Assembly (NCBI GenBank): GCA_016703005.1
Contig: JADJCX010000017.1
Coordinates: 1 to 64,000, forward strand
Origin: Flavobacteriales bacterium
GTDB lineage: Bacteria > Bacteroidota > Bacteroidia > Flavobacteriales_F > PHOS-HE28
Length of the DNA stretch: 64,000 nt
Direction: 5' to 3'
This document shows, one piece after another, positions 14,397-22,756 of this stretch. Position 1 is the stretch's first letter. Each line of letters starts with the position of its first letter. Below the pieces are notes generated by a model. The model ran no database searches. It had not been told where the DNA came from and was given only the letters and a program-made list of their open reading frames with translations. The position numbers and the translations under genes were made by a program.

Positions 14397-15533
14397 ATGA
14401 CCAACGCCCAAGGACCCCGACATGTCGCAGCACTTGCTGTGGTGGGCCTTGTGTTGGTGGTTGGTGCGTGCCGCAAGGATGTGCCGGTGACACAGGAACC
14501 GGGGGAACCCGTGCTCGTGCTTCCGGAGGCGATGTACAGCTACGCGGTGCCGCCGATGCCGGCGCACTTCGACAACATCCTGCTGCAGATCTGGGAAAGC
14601 ACGCCGGCAGATAATCCGGTGACCGATGCCGGGGCCACGCTGGGCCGAGTGCTCTTCTACGACCGCAACCTCAGTGCGAACCGCGCCACCAGCTGCGGTA
14701 GTTGCCATCACCAGGACAGAGGCTTCGCCGATCCGCACGCTTCCAGCACGGGGCACTTGGGCCAGCCAACGCGCCGCAATGCCATGCACCTCGTCAACCA
14801 GTTCTACTCGCGCCAACACTTCTGGGACTTCCGCGCACCCACGTTGGAAGCACAGGTGCTGATGCCGATCCAAGATCCGGTTGAAATGGGCATGACGCTT
14901 CCGGAAGTCAGAGGCCGGTTGTATGCAATACCCCACTATCGCCCGCTCTTCGCCGCGGCCTTCGGCAACGATAGCATCACTGAGGGCCGCATCGCCCGTT
15001 CGCTTGCGCAGTTCGTCCGCTCCATTGCCAGCTACCGCACGCGCTACGACGCCGGCGAGGCGAACGGGTTCGCGGACTTCACACCGATGGAGCTCGACGG
15101 CAAGAACCTCTTCTACAACGGCGCGACCAAGTGCAACCACTGCCACATGACGGCGAACTTCCACAACCGCGAAGCGCGCCACAACGGATTGGATGCGGTG
15201 TATGCTGACAACGGCCTCGGTGAGTTCACCGGGGATCCTGCGGACAACGGGAAGTTCAAGGTGCCCAGCTTGCGGAACGCGGAGCTTACTGCGCCCTACA
15301 TGCACGATGGACGGTTCAACACGTTGGAGGAAGTAGTGGAGCATTACAACAGCGGGGTCCAGCCGCACCCGAACCTCGATGACCGCCTCACCGTGGAAGG
15401 ACTGGTGGGAGGGACGCCCTTGCAAATGGGGCTCACGCCGTATGAGAAGCAGGCCTTGGTCGCGTTCCTGAAAACGCTTACCGATGTTCCGCTGGTGAAC
15501 GATCCGCGGTTCGCGGATCCGTTCGTGCAATAA
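14397..15533 (+). CDS. Di-haem cytochrome c peroxidase family lipoprotein
   Basis: 378 aa. Lipoprotein-like N-terminus (VVGLVLVVGACRKD). Two haem c sites: CGSCHH (about residue 101) and CNHCHM (about 245), with the MbnH/CcpA family context (GRVLFYDRNLSANRATSCGSCHHQDRGFAD, then GKFKVPSLRNAELTAPYMHDGRFNTLEEVVEHYN). These periplasmic enzymes reduce H2O2 with electrons from cytochrome c or oxidise protein partners. Length is normal. A TAGTTTGG sequence five bases upstream of the ATG resembles a -7 element, which would give a leaderless mRNA. Confidence 0.85.
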   Translation: MTNAQGPRHVAALAVVGLVLVVGACRKDVPVTQEPGEPVLVLPEAMYSYAVPPMPAHFDNILLQIWESTPADNPVTDAGATLGRVLFYDRNLSANRATSCGSCHHQDRGFADPHASSTGHLGQPTRRNAMHLVNQFYSRQHFWDFRAPTLEAQVLMPIQDPVEMGMTLPEVRGRLYAIPHYRPLFAAAFGNDSITEGRIARSLAQFVRSIASYRTRYDAGEANGFADFTPMELDGKNLFYNGATKCNHCHMTANFHNREARHNGLDAVYADNGLGEFTGDPADNGKFKVPSLRNAELTAPYMHDGRFNTLEEVVEHYNSGVQPHPNLDDRLTVEGLVGGTPLQMGLTPYEKQALVAFLKTLTDVPLVNDPRFADPFVQ

Positions 15534-15646
15534 GCCGAGGTGAAAGGCCGGAAGGCTTGAACACCGATACGCCTGGCCGCAGTGCTATGCGGGATGCGGT
15601 CGCTTGAACAGCGGCTCTTTGGGAAATAGTTCGTGCGTCACTTTAC

Positions 15647-15666
15647 ATTCAACCATATGGTTGAAT
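15647..15666. promoter_or_regulatory. ArsR operator, 20-bp perfect palindrome
   Basis: ATTCAACCATATGGTTGAAT is a perfect inverted repeat just upstream of the ArsR-family ATG (15679). It touches the putative -7 element TATATTCG (15666-15673), so a bound dimer would block RNA polymerase. This is the expected position and form for an autorepressed ArsR/SRPBCC operon. Confidence 0.75.
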
Positions 15667-15673
15667 ATATTCG
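15666..15673 (+). promoter_or_regulatory. Putative -7 element TATATTCG
   Basis: Matches TAnnTTYG, a variant of the Bacteroidota TAnnTTTG element, and ends six bases before the ATG at 15679, implying a leaderless or nearly leaderless transcript. It overlaps the last base of the palindromic operator. Confidence 0.45.
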
Positions 15674-15678
15674 CCCCG

Positions 15679-16013
15679 ATGCCAACCCCACAGACCCTCG
15701 ACCGCACCCTTACCGCACTCGCCGATCCAACGCGTCGGGCGATCCTGCGCCGCCTTTCTTCCGGCGAAGCCCGCGTAACGGAAGTCGCGCAACCCTTTGG
15801 TATGTCGCTAAACGCGGTGAGCAAGCACATCCTTGTGCTCGAGCGCGCCAAACTGGTGAAGCGCCGCAAGGTCGGCCGCGACCACTACCTCAGCTACCGG
15901 CCCGAACCACTGGACACTGCGGCGAAGTGGATCGCTGAAACACGCACGTTCTGGGCAACCCGCCTCGATGCCTTGGAAAACTGCTGCGCGACGAGGACGC
16001 CGCCAACCGCTGA
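15679..16013 (+). CDS. ArsR family transcriptional regulator, one frameshift at the end
   Basis: About 111 aa: MPTPQTLDRTLTALADPTRRAILRRLSSGEARVTEVAQPFGMSLNAVSKHILVLERAKLVKRRKVGRDHYL is a textbook ArsR winged helix (residues 8-85). Near 15980 one base is missing; restoring it gives LENLLRDEDAANR and a stop at 16011-16013. Uncorrected, the frame runs on to 16368. It lacks the arsenite cysteine box; this subtype is typically paired with an SRPBCC/AHSA1 gene, which follows 27 bp downstream, and represses its own operon through the palindrome in front. Confidence 0.85.
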
Positions 16014-16040
16014 TCACCAACGAACCAAACACCATGACCC

Positions 16041-16573
16041 ATGGACAAGTACGGAACCGTCATCGCACCGAACACCATCCGCTTCGAACGTTTGCTGCCC
16101 GGCCCCATCGAGCGCGTATGGGCCTATCTCACCGAATCGGAGAAACGCGCTAAGTGGCTGGCCAGTGGCCCCATGGCCCTGCATGCAGGAGGCGACGTGG
16201 AACTCTTCTGGCTGCACACCAACTTGGACACGGCGAAGCCCGATGACCCCCGGAGAAGTACAAGAACGGCCACCGCATGAAGGCGACCATTACGCGCTGC
16301 GAACCACCGCATGTGCTGGGCTACACATGGGGCGCACGCGCCGATGCGCTCTCGGAAGTGGTCTTTGAACTAAGTGAACAAGGCAACGATGTGCTGCTCG
16401 TGCTCACACATCATCGCCTGCCCAACCAGAACGATCTGCTCGGTGTATCCGGCGGCTGGCACACGCACCTGGATGTGTTGGTGGAGCACTTGAACGGACG
16501 TACCGCACCTGCCTTCTGGAGTAAGATGGACAAGCTGAACGCGGAGTACAAGAAGCGGCAGGGTGGCGCTTGA
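16041..16573 (+). CDS. SRPBCC/AHSA1 domain protein, one frameshift
   Basis: Begins MDKYGTVIAPNTIRFERLLPGPIERVWAYLTESEKRAKWLASG, the usual AHSA1 N-terminus. Near 16248, in a C run, the frame must shift (PPEKYKNGHRMKATITRCEPPHVLGYTWG) to continue to the stop at 16573 (HLDVLVEHLNGRTAPAFW). The fold is a helix-grip with a hydrophobic cavity for small ligands. It forms an operon with the ArsR regulator, a combination found throughout bacteria; ligand and role are unknown. Confidence 0.8.
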
Positions 16574-16621
16574 TCGTGCTTGGGGTCATCCGGTCAGTGC
16601 CTTGAAGTTCGTTCCAGATGT

Positions 16622-17651
16622 TCACTGCACAGCAACGCGCTGCACGGATCTTCCAATAGTGGTTTCCACGGTCAATAAGTACACGCCGCGCACCAGATCC
16701 CGCACATCGATCGCTGCTTGATGGGCAACACTGCCTGAGCGCACGCTGCGTCCTTGGGCATCCGTCAACGTATAGCTGCCCATCCCTTGCAGCGCGATGG
16801 AAACATGCTCGTTGGCCGGGTTCGGGAACACCGTGAATGGGTCGGCTTGTTCGTCATGCGAGAATCCCACGCTCGTGTCGAACGCATAGATGAACACCGT
16901 TTGGTACGCGAAGGCACTGCCGCCTTGCCTGTTCGCGACCAGGTAGAGGAACTCCCCATCATAGAACATCCCTTGCGGCCGCTGGTCATTGTCGATCGGC
17001 GTATCGGGGAGGTCGATCCAGCCGAGGTCTTGGTCCGTTGAGAGGTCGTATGCGTAGATGCGTTCCCTGATCGCCGTTCAAGTTGTCGGTGACATAGAAG
17101 AGCGTATCGCCACGCAATGCGATGCCGTATGGCTGTTCGCCATGAAGTGGCACCGTATCAATTGGTGCGGGATCGCCGGGCACCCATTTGTAGGCGTACG
17201 CGAAGGGGAACACATTGAAGTCGGGGTAGTACATGGTATACCACACGGCGTTCCCGTCAGCGCACAAGTCACCGATGCCCGATGAGTTGCCACCGATCAC
17301 ATCAGGGAAGGTCCATGTGTTGAGCAGCACTCCGCCATTGTCCACTTCATACAAGTGCGCGCCGTTGGTAGTGAAGTCCTCGGCGATCAAGTATGAGCCG
17401 GGCTTGCGCACCATGCCGTGGTTGAAATCGAACCCCGTCGTTTGTTGTCCGAGGATGGTACCCGCGTGATCGCTGAAGTACACATCGCCGGAAAAATCGT
17501 CCCCGAGGAAGATCGTATCGGCGTTCACGTGTATTCCCCAAAACCCTTGGCTGATACCGGGGTAGGGGATGCTGTCGACAAGGATCTGGGCGTTCGCGGA
17601 AGCTGCGATGAGCAGTGCGCTGGCGCAGGTGGGGAAGTAACGTGGTTCCAT
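16622..17651 (-). CDS. T9SS-sorted secreted protein, one frameshift
   Basis: Start ATG 17651 (MEPRYFPTCASALLIAASANAQILVDS) with a Sec signal peptide. Residues 25-200 form a beta-propeller-like repeat series (GDDFSGDVYFSDHAGTILG, GGNSSGIGDLCADGNAVWYTMYYP, YGIALRGDTLFYVTDNLNG). Near 17060 the frame shifts (YAYDLSTDQDLGWIDLPDTPIDN) into the C-terminal part, which ends with a type A sorting domain: FTVFPNPANEHVSIAL...GVYLLTVETTIGRSVQRVAV. Such tails direct export through the type IX system and surface attachment. Uncorrected, two pieces appear (16986-17699 and 16622-16969). Confidence 0.75.
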
Positions 17652-17712
17652 GGTCTTGTGCTGGTCGCCGAAAGGTAGGACCACGTGGTTCCTGCGCATA
17701 GCTTGTCACCCT

Positions 17713-18910
17713 ATGCGCTTCATCCACTTTCTTGTTGCAGGTGTTCTGTCGGTGCTGCTGCTGTGGATCAACATCGCGGTGCACCGCGCGCCGGCAATTG
17801 GTTCCGCGGAGGAGGATGAGGCATTGAAAGAGCAGCTGGCCTTCTTGGAACCGCGCGTTCGTGACGGTCTCGCTGCCGAAATGCAGCAACTCTTTCCCGA
17901 GGGCAGGGTGTTCACCTATGCGTTGTACGGGCTTGCATGGTGCGGCTTGGCCGAGCGACTTTCCGCTTCGGATGCCCTGCGGACCCACGCTCAACGAGAA
18001 GCGCTTTGGGCCTATGCGCAGATCGATTCGCGACTGTGCTGGTCGCAGTTCCCTAAGGAAGCGGCCCCCGAGTTCGGGGTGTTCTATGCGGGCTGGCGCA
18101 ATTACTTGTTGGCACGGTTGGTTGCTTCAGGTGCGGCCCCGCTCGACACGTCATTGGTGTATGCGTTCGATCGGCAAAGCGACAGTCTGGCCCTTGCTTT
18201 CACGCGTTCGGATTCGCCGTTCTTGAATCGTACACCGGCGCCGCTTGGCCAGCGGACGCCACCGTGGCCATGGCGTCGCTGGTCATGCATGGGCAATTGC
18301 GCGGCCGTGATCACAGCGCTGCAAAAGCGCGTTGGGTTGCGCAAGTGCGCGAGCGATTGGATGAACGTGGTCTGATCCGCATGCTTGGCAACCGTGGGAG
18401 GATGGCTTGGGCCTGTCGGCGCGCGGCAGTTCGCAGGCCCTCATGAATGCGCTATTGCCGCTCATCGACACGGCAATGGCTGCGGAACAGTTCGCCCGGT
18501 TCCGCGAGTTGTACTTCACGGAACGTTTCGGGGTCCCGGCCGTGCGGGAGCATCCGATCGGCGATGGTTCACCCGGGGATGTGGACAGCGGCCCGTTGAT
18601 CCTTGGGTTCGGCCCTGCCGCGACGATCGTCGGCTCTGCTGCCTGCCGGATGAATGGTGATGCCCACCACGCGGCGGAATTCGAGTCCACGGTGCATGGC
18701 TTCGGGTTCTCGACCGGCATCGATCGTAAACGCTACGTCTTTGGTGCATTGCCCATCGCGGACCTCTTCATAGCATGGGTACGCACAATGCCTTGCACAA
18801 CGCCATACAGCGGCGCTCCGATGTTCAAACGCTTTCATCTCTGGTGCGGACTATTGTTGCTCCTGCTGTGGTCGCCGGTGCTGGTGCGTTGGTGGCGCGC
18901 GCGCGGTTGA
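17713..18910 (+). CDS. Membrane-anchored hypothetical protein, two frameshifts
   Basis: ATG 17713 gives MRFIHFLVAGVLSVLLLWINI (signal anchor) and then a helical domain (VFTYALYGLAWCGLAERL, PEFGVFYAGWRNYLLARLVA). Near 18222 the frame shifts to SYTGAAWPADATVAMASLVMH and near 18378 to EDGLGLSARGSSQALMNALL, continuing through GPLILGFGPAATIVGSAACR to a C-terminal transmembrane helix (WCGLLLLLLWSPVLVRWW). The alpha-helical repeats with conserved aromatic residues resemble alpha/alpha-barrel glycan enzymes, but no family is firmly recognised. It is divergent from the T9SS gene with 61 bp between starts. Confidence 0.55.
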
Positions 18911-19013
18911 ACCACGTTGCGTAAGGAAGCCCTGTTGACAACTCACCCGACCCTTAGGCTTGCACAGGTTGCCGATGATCCTACTTTGGCGGCACACTCT
19001 AACACCGACCACC

Positions 19014-19172
19014 ATGCCAGCTGTAGAAGGTTACTGCGTGAAGTGCAAAGCGAAGCGCGAAATGAAGGATGCCAAGGAGAACACCATGGCCAACGGCCGC
19101 AAGGCGATGAAAGGCACGTGCGTCAAGTGCGGCACGGGCATGTTCAAGATCCTGGGCAACGCCAAGAAGTAG
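19014..19172 (+). CDS. DUF5679 zinc-ribbon-like small protein
   Basis: 52 aa: MPAVEGYCVKCKAKREMKDA...MANGRKAMKGTCVKCGTGMFKI. Two CxxC pairs (CVKC and CVKC) spaced as in a zinc ribbon, with the NGR-A-GxC context of DUF5679. Cytosolic; likely binds zinc, with nucleic acid or protein contact unknown. Followed by a clear terminator. TACTTTGG about 30 bp upstream may be part of its promoter. Confidence 0.75.
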   Translation: MPAVEGYCVKCKAKREMKDAKENTMANGRKAMKGTCVKCGTGMFKILGNAKK

Positions 19173-19191
19173 TCACAGGACGATCAAAGGA

Positions 19192-19215
19192 AAAGGCTGC
19201 CTGCGGGCAGCCTTT
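19192..19215. terminator. Rho-independent-type terminator
   Basis: AAAGGCTGCC - TGCG - GGCAGCCTTT, a perfect 10-bp stem with a 4-base loop followed by CCTGTTCTT. Located 20 bp after the DUF5679 stop and before the convergent gene at 19239; probably works in both directions. Confidence 0.75.
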
Positions 19216-19238
19216 CCTGTTCTTGACGGTGGGTATCG

Positions 19239-19466
19239 TTAACCGCGAGCGCTGGACAGTTCGCGCCAGAAGTCACGGAGTTGTTTACGGAAGAGCAGGA
19301 AGAGCAGGATGTAAGGCACTGGTATCAACCAGAGGATGCCGGCGTTGATGCCACCCGCATCACCGTTCTGTTCCGCAACTGCCTTGCACATGGCACAGCC
19401 TTGGGCCAGCGATTCGCTCGCGAGCACGAGCGACAGGACGAGAAGAGCGGAGAGGCGTTTCAGCAC
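19239..19466 (-). CDS. Small membrane protein with CxxC motif
   Basis: 75 aa. Signal peptide (MLKRLSALLVLSLVLASESLAQ), then GCAMCKAVAEQNGDAGGINAG and a single transmembrane helix (ILWLIPVPYILLFLLF) with a basic cytosolic tail. The CxxC (CAMC) right after the signal peptide suggests thiol or metal binding in the periplasm. It is the last gene of the ctaB-SCO operon, 27 bp after the DUF420 gene, where small proteins of this form are common in Bacteroidota; a role in copper handling for the oxidase is inferred. Confidence 0.65.
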   Translation of the reverse strand: MLKRLSALLVLSLVLASESLAQGCAMCKAVAEQNGDAGGINAGILWLIPVPYILLFLLFRKQLRDFWRELSSARG

Positions 19467-19493
19467 GGGGCGAAAGTAGTCGCACGTTGAACC

Positions 19494-20015
19494 TCAGTAG
19501 TAGTTCATCATCATCAAGTACACCACAACCCCGGTGATGCTCACGTACAGCCACAGCGGCAGCGTGACTTTCGCGATCTTCCTGTGGGAATCGAAGCGGT
19601 TGCTCAACGCACGGTTCAACGTGATCAGCACCAGCGGTACGATCACCGCCGCCAGAACAATGTGCGAGAGCAGAATGAACAGGTAAACCCCACGTATGGG
19701 GCCGCCATACACCGCGCTTTCGAAACTGGAATGCTGTGTAACGTATAGCACCAGGAAGAGCGCGCTGAGCCCGACGGCAGAAAGCATCAGCCTCTTATGC
19801 CGCTCTACCTGCTTGGCCATGATGGCTCGCCATGCCATGATCAGCACGATCGTGGTAAGCGCATTGATCGCACCGTTGATGGCGGGCAACGTACCACGTG
19901 CAATGCCCAAAGAGAACAGGTCCGGTCCGAGGTACAGAAAGGCCACCACGCCGAGCAGAACAACGCTCAGGACCCAGATCAACCAACTGTTGTTGCGTGC
20001 ACCTGCGGTGGTCAT
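19494..20015 (-). CDS. DUF420 membrane protein
   Basis: 173 aa with five predicted membrane segments (WVLSVVLLGVVAFLYL, INALTTIVLIMAWRAIM, LMLSAVGLSALFLVLYV, YLFILLSHIVLAAVIVPLVLITL, LPLWLYVSITGVVVYLMM). DUF420 proteins (CtaM/YozB type) assist cytochrome oxidase assembly, in Bacillus being needed for haem A oxidase activity. The start overlaps the end of the SCO1 gene by 4 bp, so the two are translationally coupled. Confidence 0.85.
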   Translation of the reverse strand: MTTAGARNNSWLIWVLSVVLLGVVAFLYLGPDLFSLGIARGTLPAINGAINALTTIVLIMAWRAIMAKQVERHKRLMLSAVGLSALFLVLYVTQHSSFESAVYGGPIRGVYLFILLSHIVLAAVIVPLVLITLNRALSNRFDSHRKIAKVTLPLWLYVSITGVVVYLMMMNYY

Positions 20016-20713
20016 TGCTCGTGCTTTTCCTTTTCCAGGCGAACACGCTTCCGCTCTTCGCCCATCAGCATCTTGGCATCGGTCACGAGTTCCTTCACCT
20101 TCGCCGGATCGGTACCGTCATAGAACCCACGGATATGCCGCCGCTTGTCCACGAGCACGAAATTCTCGCTGTGCAGGAATACCCCCGGAGCAAGGACATC
20201 TTCTTTCGCCGCTAGCAAGTAGCCCTCACTGCCTTGGGTGTACAGGGCCTCCTTGTCACCGGTAACGAACTTCCAGCGAGCGGTGTCTGCGCTGTATTCG
20301 CGAGCGTAGTTGGCCAGTACTTCAACTGAGTCGTTTTCGGGGTCGACGGTATGGCTCAGGAACACGATATCGCCGTATCCATCAACGGTGGTCAGTTGCA
20401 GATGCAGCAACTCGCGCATGTGGGCGCTCATACGCGGGCAGATCGTGCCGCATCGGGTGAAGAAGAAATCGACGATCAGGATCTTGCCCTCGAGGGTCTT
20501 GTCCGTTACCGGCTTCCCATCGATACCGGTGAAGGAGAACGGCGGTATTTCGTGGTAGAGCGTATCGCCGTTCGCCAGCGCCTCGTGCGGCCCGAGGATC
20601 GGCAATTCACGGTACTTGCTTTTACCGGTGCTGATCAGGAAATAGATGATCGGCAGAAGGATGAAGACACCTCCCAGCAGCAACCATTTGCGCAGGGGCG
20701 AGGCGGGCTGCAA
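20012..20713 (-). CDS. SCO1/SenC family copper chaperone
   Basis: 233 aa, one N-terminal membrane anchor (WLLLGGVFILLPIIYFLI) and a thioredoxin-like periplasmic domain. The copper motif is FFFTRCGTICPRMS (CxxxC, about residue 88), and the later His region falls in FLHSENFVLVDKRRHIRG. SCO proteins deliver copper to the CuA site of oxidase subunit II or keep its cysteines reduced. The context, immediately downstream of oxidase subunits III and IV, agrees. Confidence 0.9.
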   Translation of the reverse strand: MQPASPLRKWLLLGGVFILLPIIYFLISTGKSKYRELPILGPHEALANGDTLYHEIPPFSFTGIDGKPVTDKTLEGKILIVDFFFTRCGTICPRMSAHMRELLHLQLTTVDGYGDIVFLSHTVDPENDSVEVLANYAREYSADTARWKFVTGDKEALYTQGSEGYLLAAKEDVLAPGVFLHSENFVLVDKRRHIRGFYDGTDPAKVKELVTDAKMLMGEERKRVRLEKEKHEQ

Positions 20714-20716
20714 GAC

Positions 20717-21085
20717 CTACAGGAAGTGATGGAGTGCGCGCTCGATATAGTTGCTCTCCCAGAGCGCGATCCAGATCAAGTACAGCACGAAAAGCCCGTA
20801 GGGCAGCAGGATCATGGCGCGTACGTTGCGGCGCTCGTCACCCAAGTGCATGAAACGCATCACAATGAACGTGGCCTTCACCAAGGTGAGGACGATGAAG
20901 CTCCACTTCACGCTCTGCCATGAGTTGGGAAAGATGTCGCGCCAAGCAGCCCCGAGATAAACCTCCACCGCAGTGATCACCGCCATGATCAGGGTCACCA
21001 TCCAGATGCCCTTGCGGATCTTCTTGCCCTGTTCCTCGCTGTGGTGGTTATCGAGGCTGTATTCGATCACATCGTCGCGTTCCAT
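20717..21085 (-). CDS. Cytochrome c oxidase subunit IV family protein
   Basis: 122 aa, three membrane helices (IWMVTLIMAVITAVEVYLG, WSFIVLTLVKATFIVMRFMHL, LLPYGLFVLYLIWIALW). The conserved ATFIVMRFMHLGDERR region is typical of the COX4/prokaryotic subunit IV family. N-terminal histidine/glutamate-rich cytosolic tail. Part of the minus-strand oxidase operon, between subunit III and SCO1. Confidence 0.85.
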   Translation of the reverse strand: MERDDVIEYSLDNHHSEEQGKKIRKGIWMVTLIMAVITAVEVYLGAAWRDIFPNSWQSVKWSFIVLTLVKATFIVMRFMHLGDERRNVRAMILLPYGLFVLYLIWIALWESNYIERALHHFL

Positions 21086-21115
21086 ATCGGTCCGGTTTTG
21101 CGGTAGTGCCGTTCG

Positions 21116-22003
21116 TCAAACGAGGTAGAAGAAGGTGAACACGAAAACCCATACGAGATCCACGAAGTGCCAATACAAACCGGCCTTCTCCACCATCTCA
21201 TAGTGGCCACGGCGGTGGTACACACCGCGCATGACACCCAAGAGGATGATGATGTTGATGACCACCCCGCTGGCTACGTGGAAACCGTGGAAGCCCGTGA
21301 TGAAGTAGAAGAAGTTGGCGTACTGGGCTGGGCCGTACTCATTGTTCACCATGCCCGTGCTGCTCCATGGGTAAGGGGCCCCGGCCACGTAATTGATCTG
21401 CTTGTTCCAAAGGGCCATGGCTGCGTCGCCCTCTACATGTTCGTGGCCGTGCAAATAGCCGGTGCCATCGGACTTCACCAAGTGGAATCCATTGTCGGGC
21501 TTGGTCGGGTTATCGGTATCGTGGTCGTTGTTATGCACCCAGTACTTCTCCCCTTCGCTGGTAGTGATGTAGCCACCACTGCCGTGCTCGAAGTGGCTCC
21601 ACTCCCAAGCTTGCGAACCCACGAAACCTGCTCCGCCAAGTACCGTGAGGAACAGCCAGAACACCACGTTCTTCTTGTCCATACGATGGCCGGCTTCCAC
21701 CGCCAGCACCATGGTAACCGAACTGAAAATGAGCAGGGCCGTCATGAAGGCCACGTACATCAACGGGAAATCCCCGTGGGTGAAGGGCAGGGCCCGGAAG
21801 ACGGTTTCGCCCATCGGCCAAGCGTCTCCGACCGGCAAACTGTGCCGCACGAAGCCATAACCGATCAGCAGTCCGGTGAAGCTGAGTGCGTCGCTCACCA
21901 GGAAAAACCACATCATCAGCTTGCCGTAGCTGACACTGAACGGGCTACGGCCGCCTTCCCAAAGTACCTCGTTGGGTATCGCTTTCGATGCTTCTCCTGA
22001 CAT
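21116..22003 (-). CDS. Cytochrome c oxidase subunit III (first downstream copy)
   Basis: 295 aa. Membrane segments follow the subunit III plan (MMWFFLVSDALSFTGLLIGYGFV; MYVAFMTALLIFSSVTMVLAVEA; VVFWLFLTVLGGAGFVGSQAWEW; YFITGFHGFHVASGVVINIIILLG; GLYWHFVDLVWVFVFTFFYL). The motif GFHGFHV and HFVDLVWVFVF are diagnostic. An extracytoplasmic insertion of about 70 residues, rich in His, Asp and Asn (residues 130-200), is larger than in canonical proteins and seen in Bacteroidota. Paralogous to the gene at 22028; both probably serve one caa3-type complex. Confidence 0.9.
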   Translation of the reverse strand: MSGEASKAIPNEVLWEGGRSPFSVSYGKLMMWFFLVSDALSFTGLLIGYGFVRHSLPVGDAWPMGETVFRALPFTHGDFPLMYVAFMTALLIFSSVTMVLAVEAGHRMDKKNVVFWLFLTVLGGAGFVGSQAWEWSHFEHGSGGYITTSEGEKYWVHNNDHDTDNPTKPDNGFHLVKSDGTGYLHGHEHVEGDAAMALWNKQINYVAGAPYPWSSTGMVNNEYGPAQYANFFYFITGFHGFHVASGVVINIIILLGVMRGVYHRRGHYEMVEKAGLYWHFVDLVWVFVFTFFYLV

Positions 22004-22027
22004 GCTTCTTGGATTGCGGCGGCAATG

Positions 22028-22756
22028 TTAATGAACGGCCGTTAAGAACAGAAAGAGGAATACCCACAGTCCACCGAGGAAATGCCAGTAGACCGTTCCG
22101 CTCCAATGTCCGATATGTTCCGTAGCGGTATAGCGGCCCAGATACCCCTTCACCACCATGACCAGCAGGCCGATCAGGCCCAGCGCCAAATGCGCCAAAT
22201 GCAGCAGGGTCAGCATATAGAGGTAGCTGCTGCTCCCGTTCCATAGCTCTTCGATCTCGGCGTTCAGGATGGTTTCCCGGGCAGCGTCGGTTTCCAAGAA
22301 GTACTTGCCGTCCTCGAAGACCAATGGGACCCCTTTACGGCTCATGGTGAAATCTTCGCCGTACGTGCCTTTGATATTGAGCACACCGCCGTCACCGGCC
22401 AACGAGTTGCCGCGGGCGTAGAGGTCACCGAACCCTTCGAACTGGAAATAGGTGAAGGCAAGACCCAAGGCCAAGGCCAAGGCTGTGAGCAAAGCGCCCC
22501 GCTTTCCACCTCCCTTTTTGGTGGTCGTGTACGCTATCTGCAGCACCACACTGCTGAGCACGATGGCAACGGTGCTGTAGAGGAAGGCTTGAGGTAACCG
22601 CAGCCAAACCCAGTAACCGCTTCCGCTACTGACGATGTATGCGCTCGTGAGTCCGGCGAAGAGCATGACGATCGCGAAACAGATCAGCTTCACAAGCAAC
22701 CGGCGGGCGCTGTGGCGCATGGCCAGGTCCTCAGCGGCTGCTTCAGCGGTGCTCAT
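22028..22756 (-). CDS. Heme-copper oxidase subunit III family protein
   Basis: 242 aa, five membrane helices (LLVKLICFAIVMLFAGLTSAYIV; FLYSTVAIVLSSVVLQIAYTT; ALLTALALALGLAFTYFQFEG; YMLTLLHLAHLALGLIGLLVMVV; GTVYWHFLGGLWVFLFLFLTA). The YWHFLGGLWVFLF end marks subunit III. It overlaps ctaB by 4 bp (ATGA). The tandem arrangement of two subunit III paralogues is usual in Bacteroidota aa3/caa3 clusters. Subunits I and II are not in the window. Confidence 0.85.
   Translation of the reverse strand: MSTAEAAAEDLAMRHSARRLLVKLICFAIVMLFAGLTSAYIVSSGSGYWVWLRLPQAFLYSTVAIVLSSVVLQIAYTTTKKGGGKRGALLTALALALGLAFTYFQFEGFGDLYARGNSLAGDGGVLNIKGTYGEDFTMSRKGVPLVFEDGKYFLETDAARETILNAEIEELWNGSSSYLYMLTLLHLAHLALGLIGLLVMVVKGYLGRYTATEHIGHWSGTVYWHFLGGLWVFLFLFLTAVH

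Noticed and set aside
14307..15530. 407-codon open frame antisense to the di-haem peroxidase
   Set aside because: Mirror of a clear CxxCH-containing gene; composition is His/Arg/Val-rich in the way typical of antisense translation.
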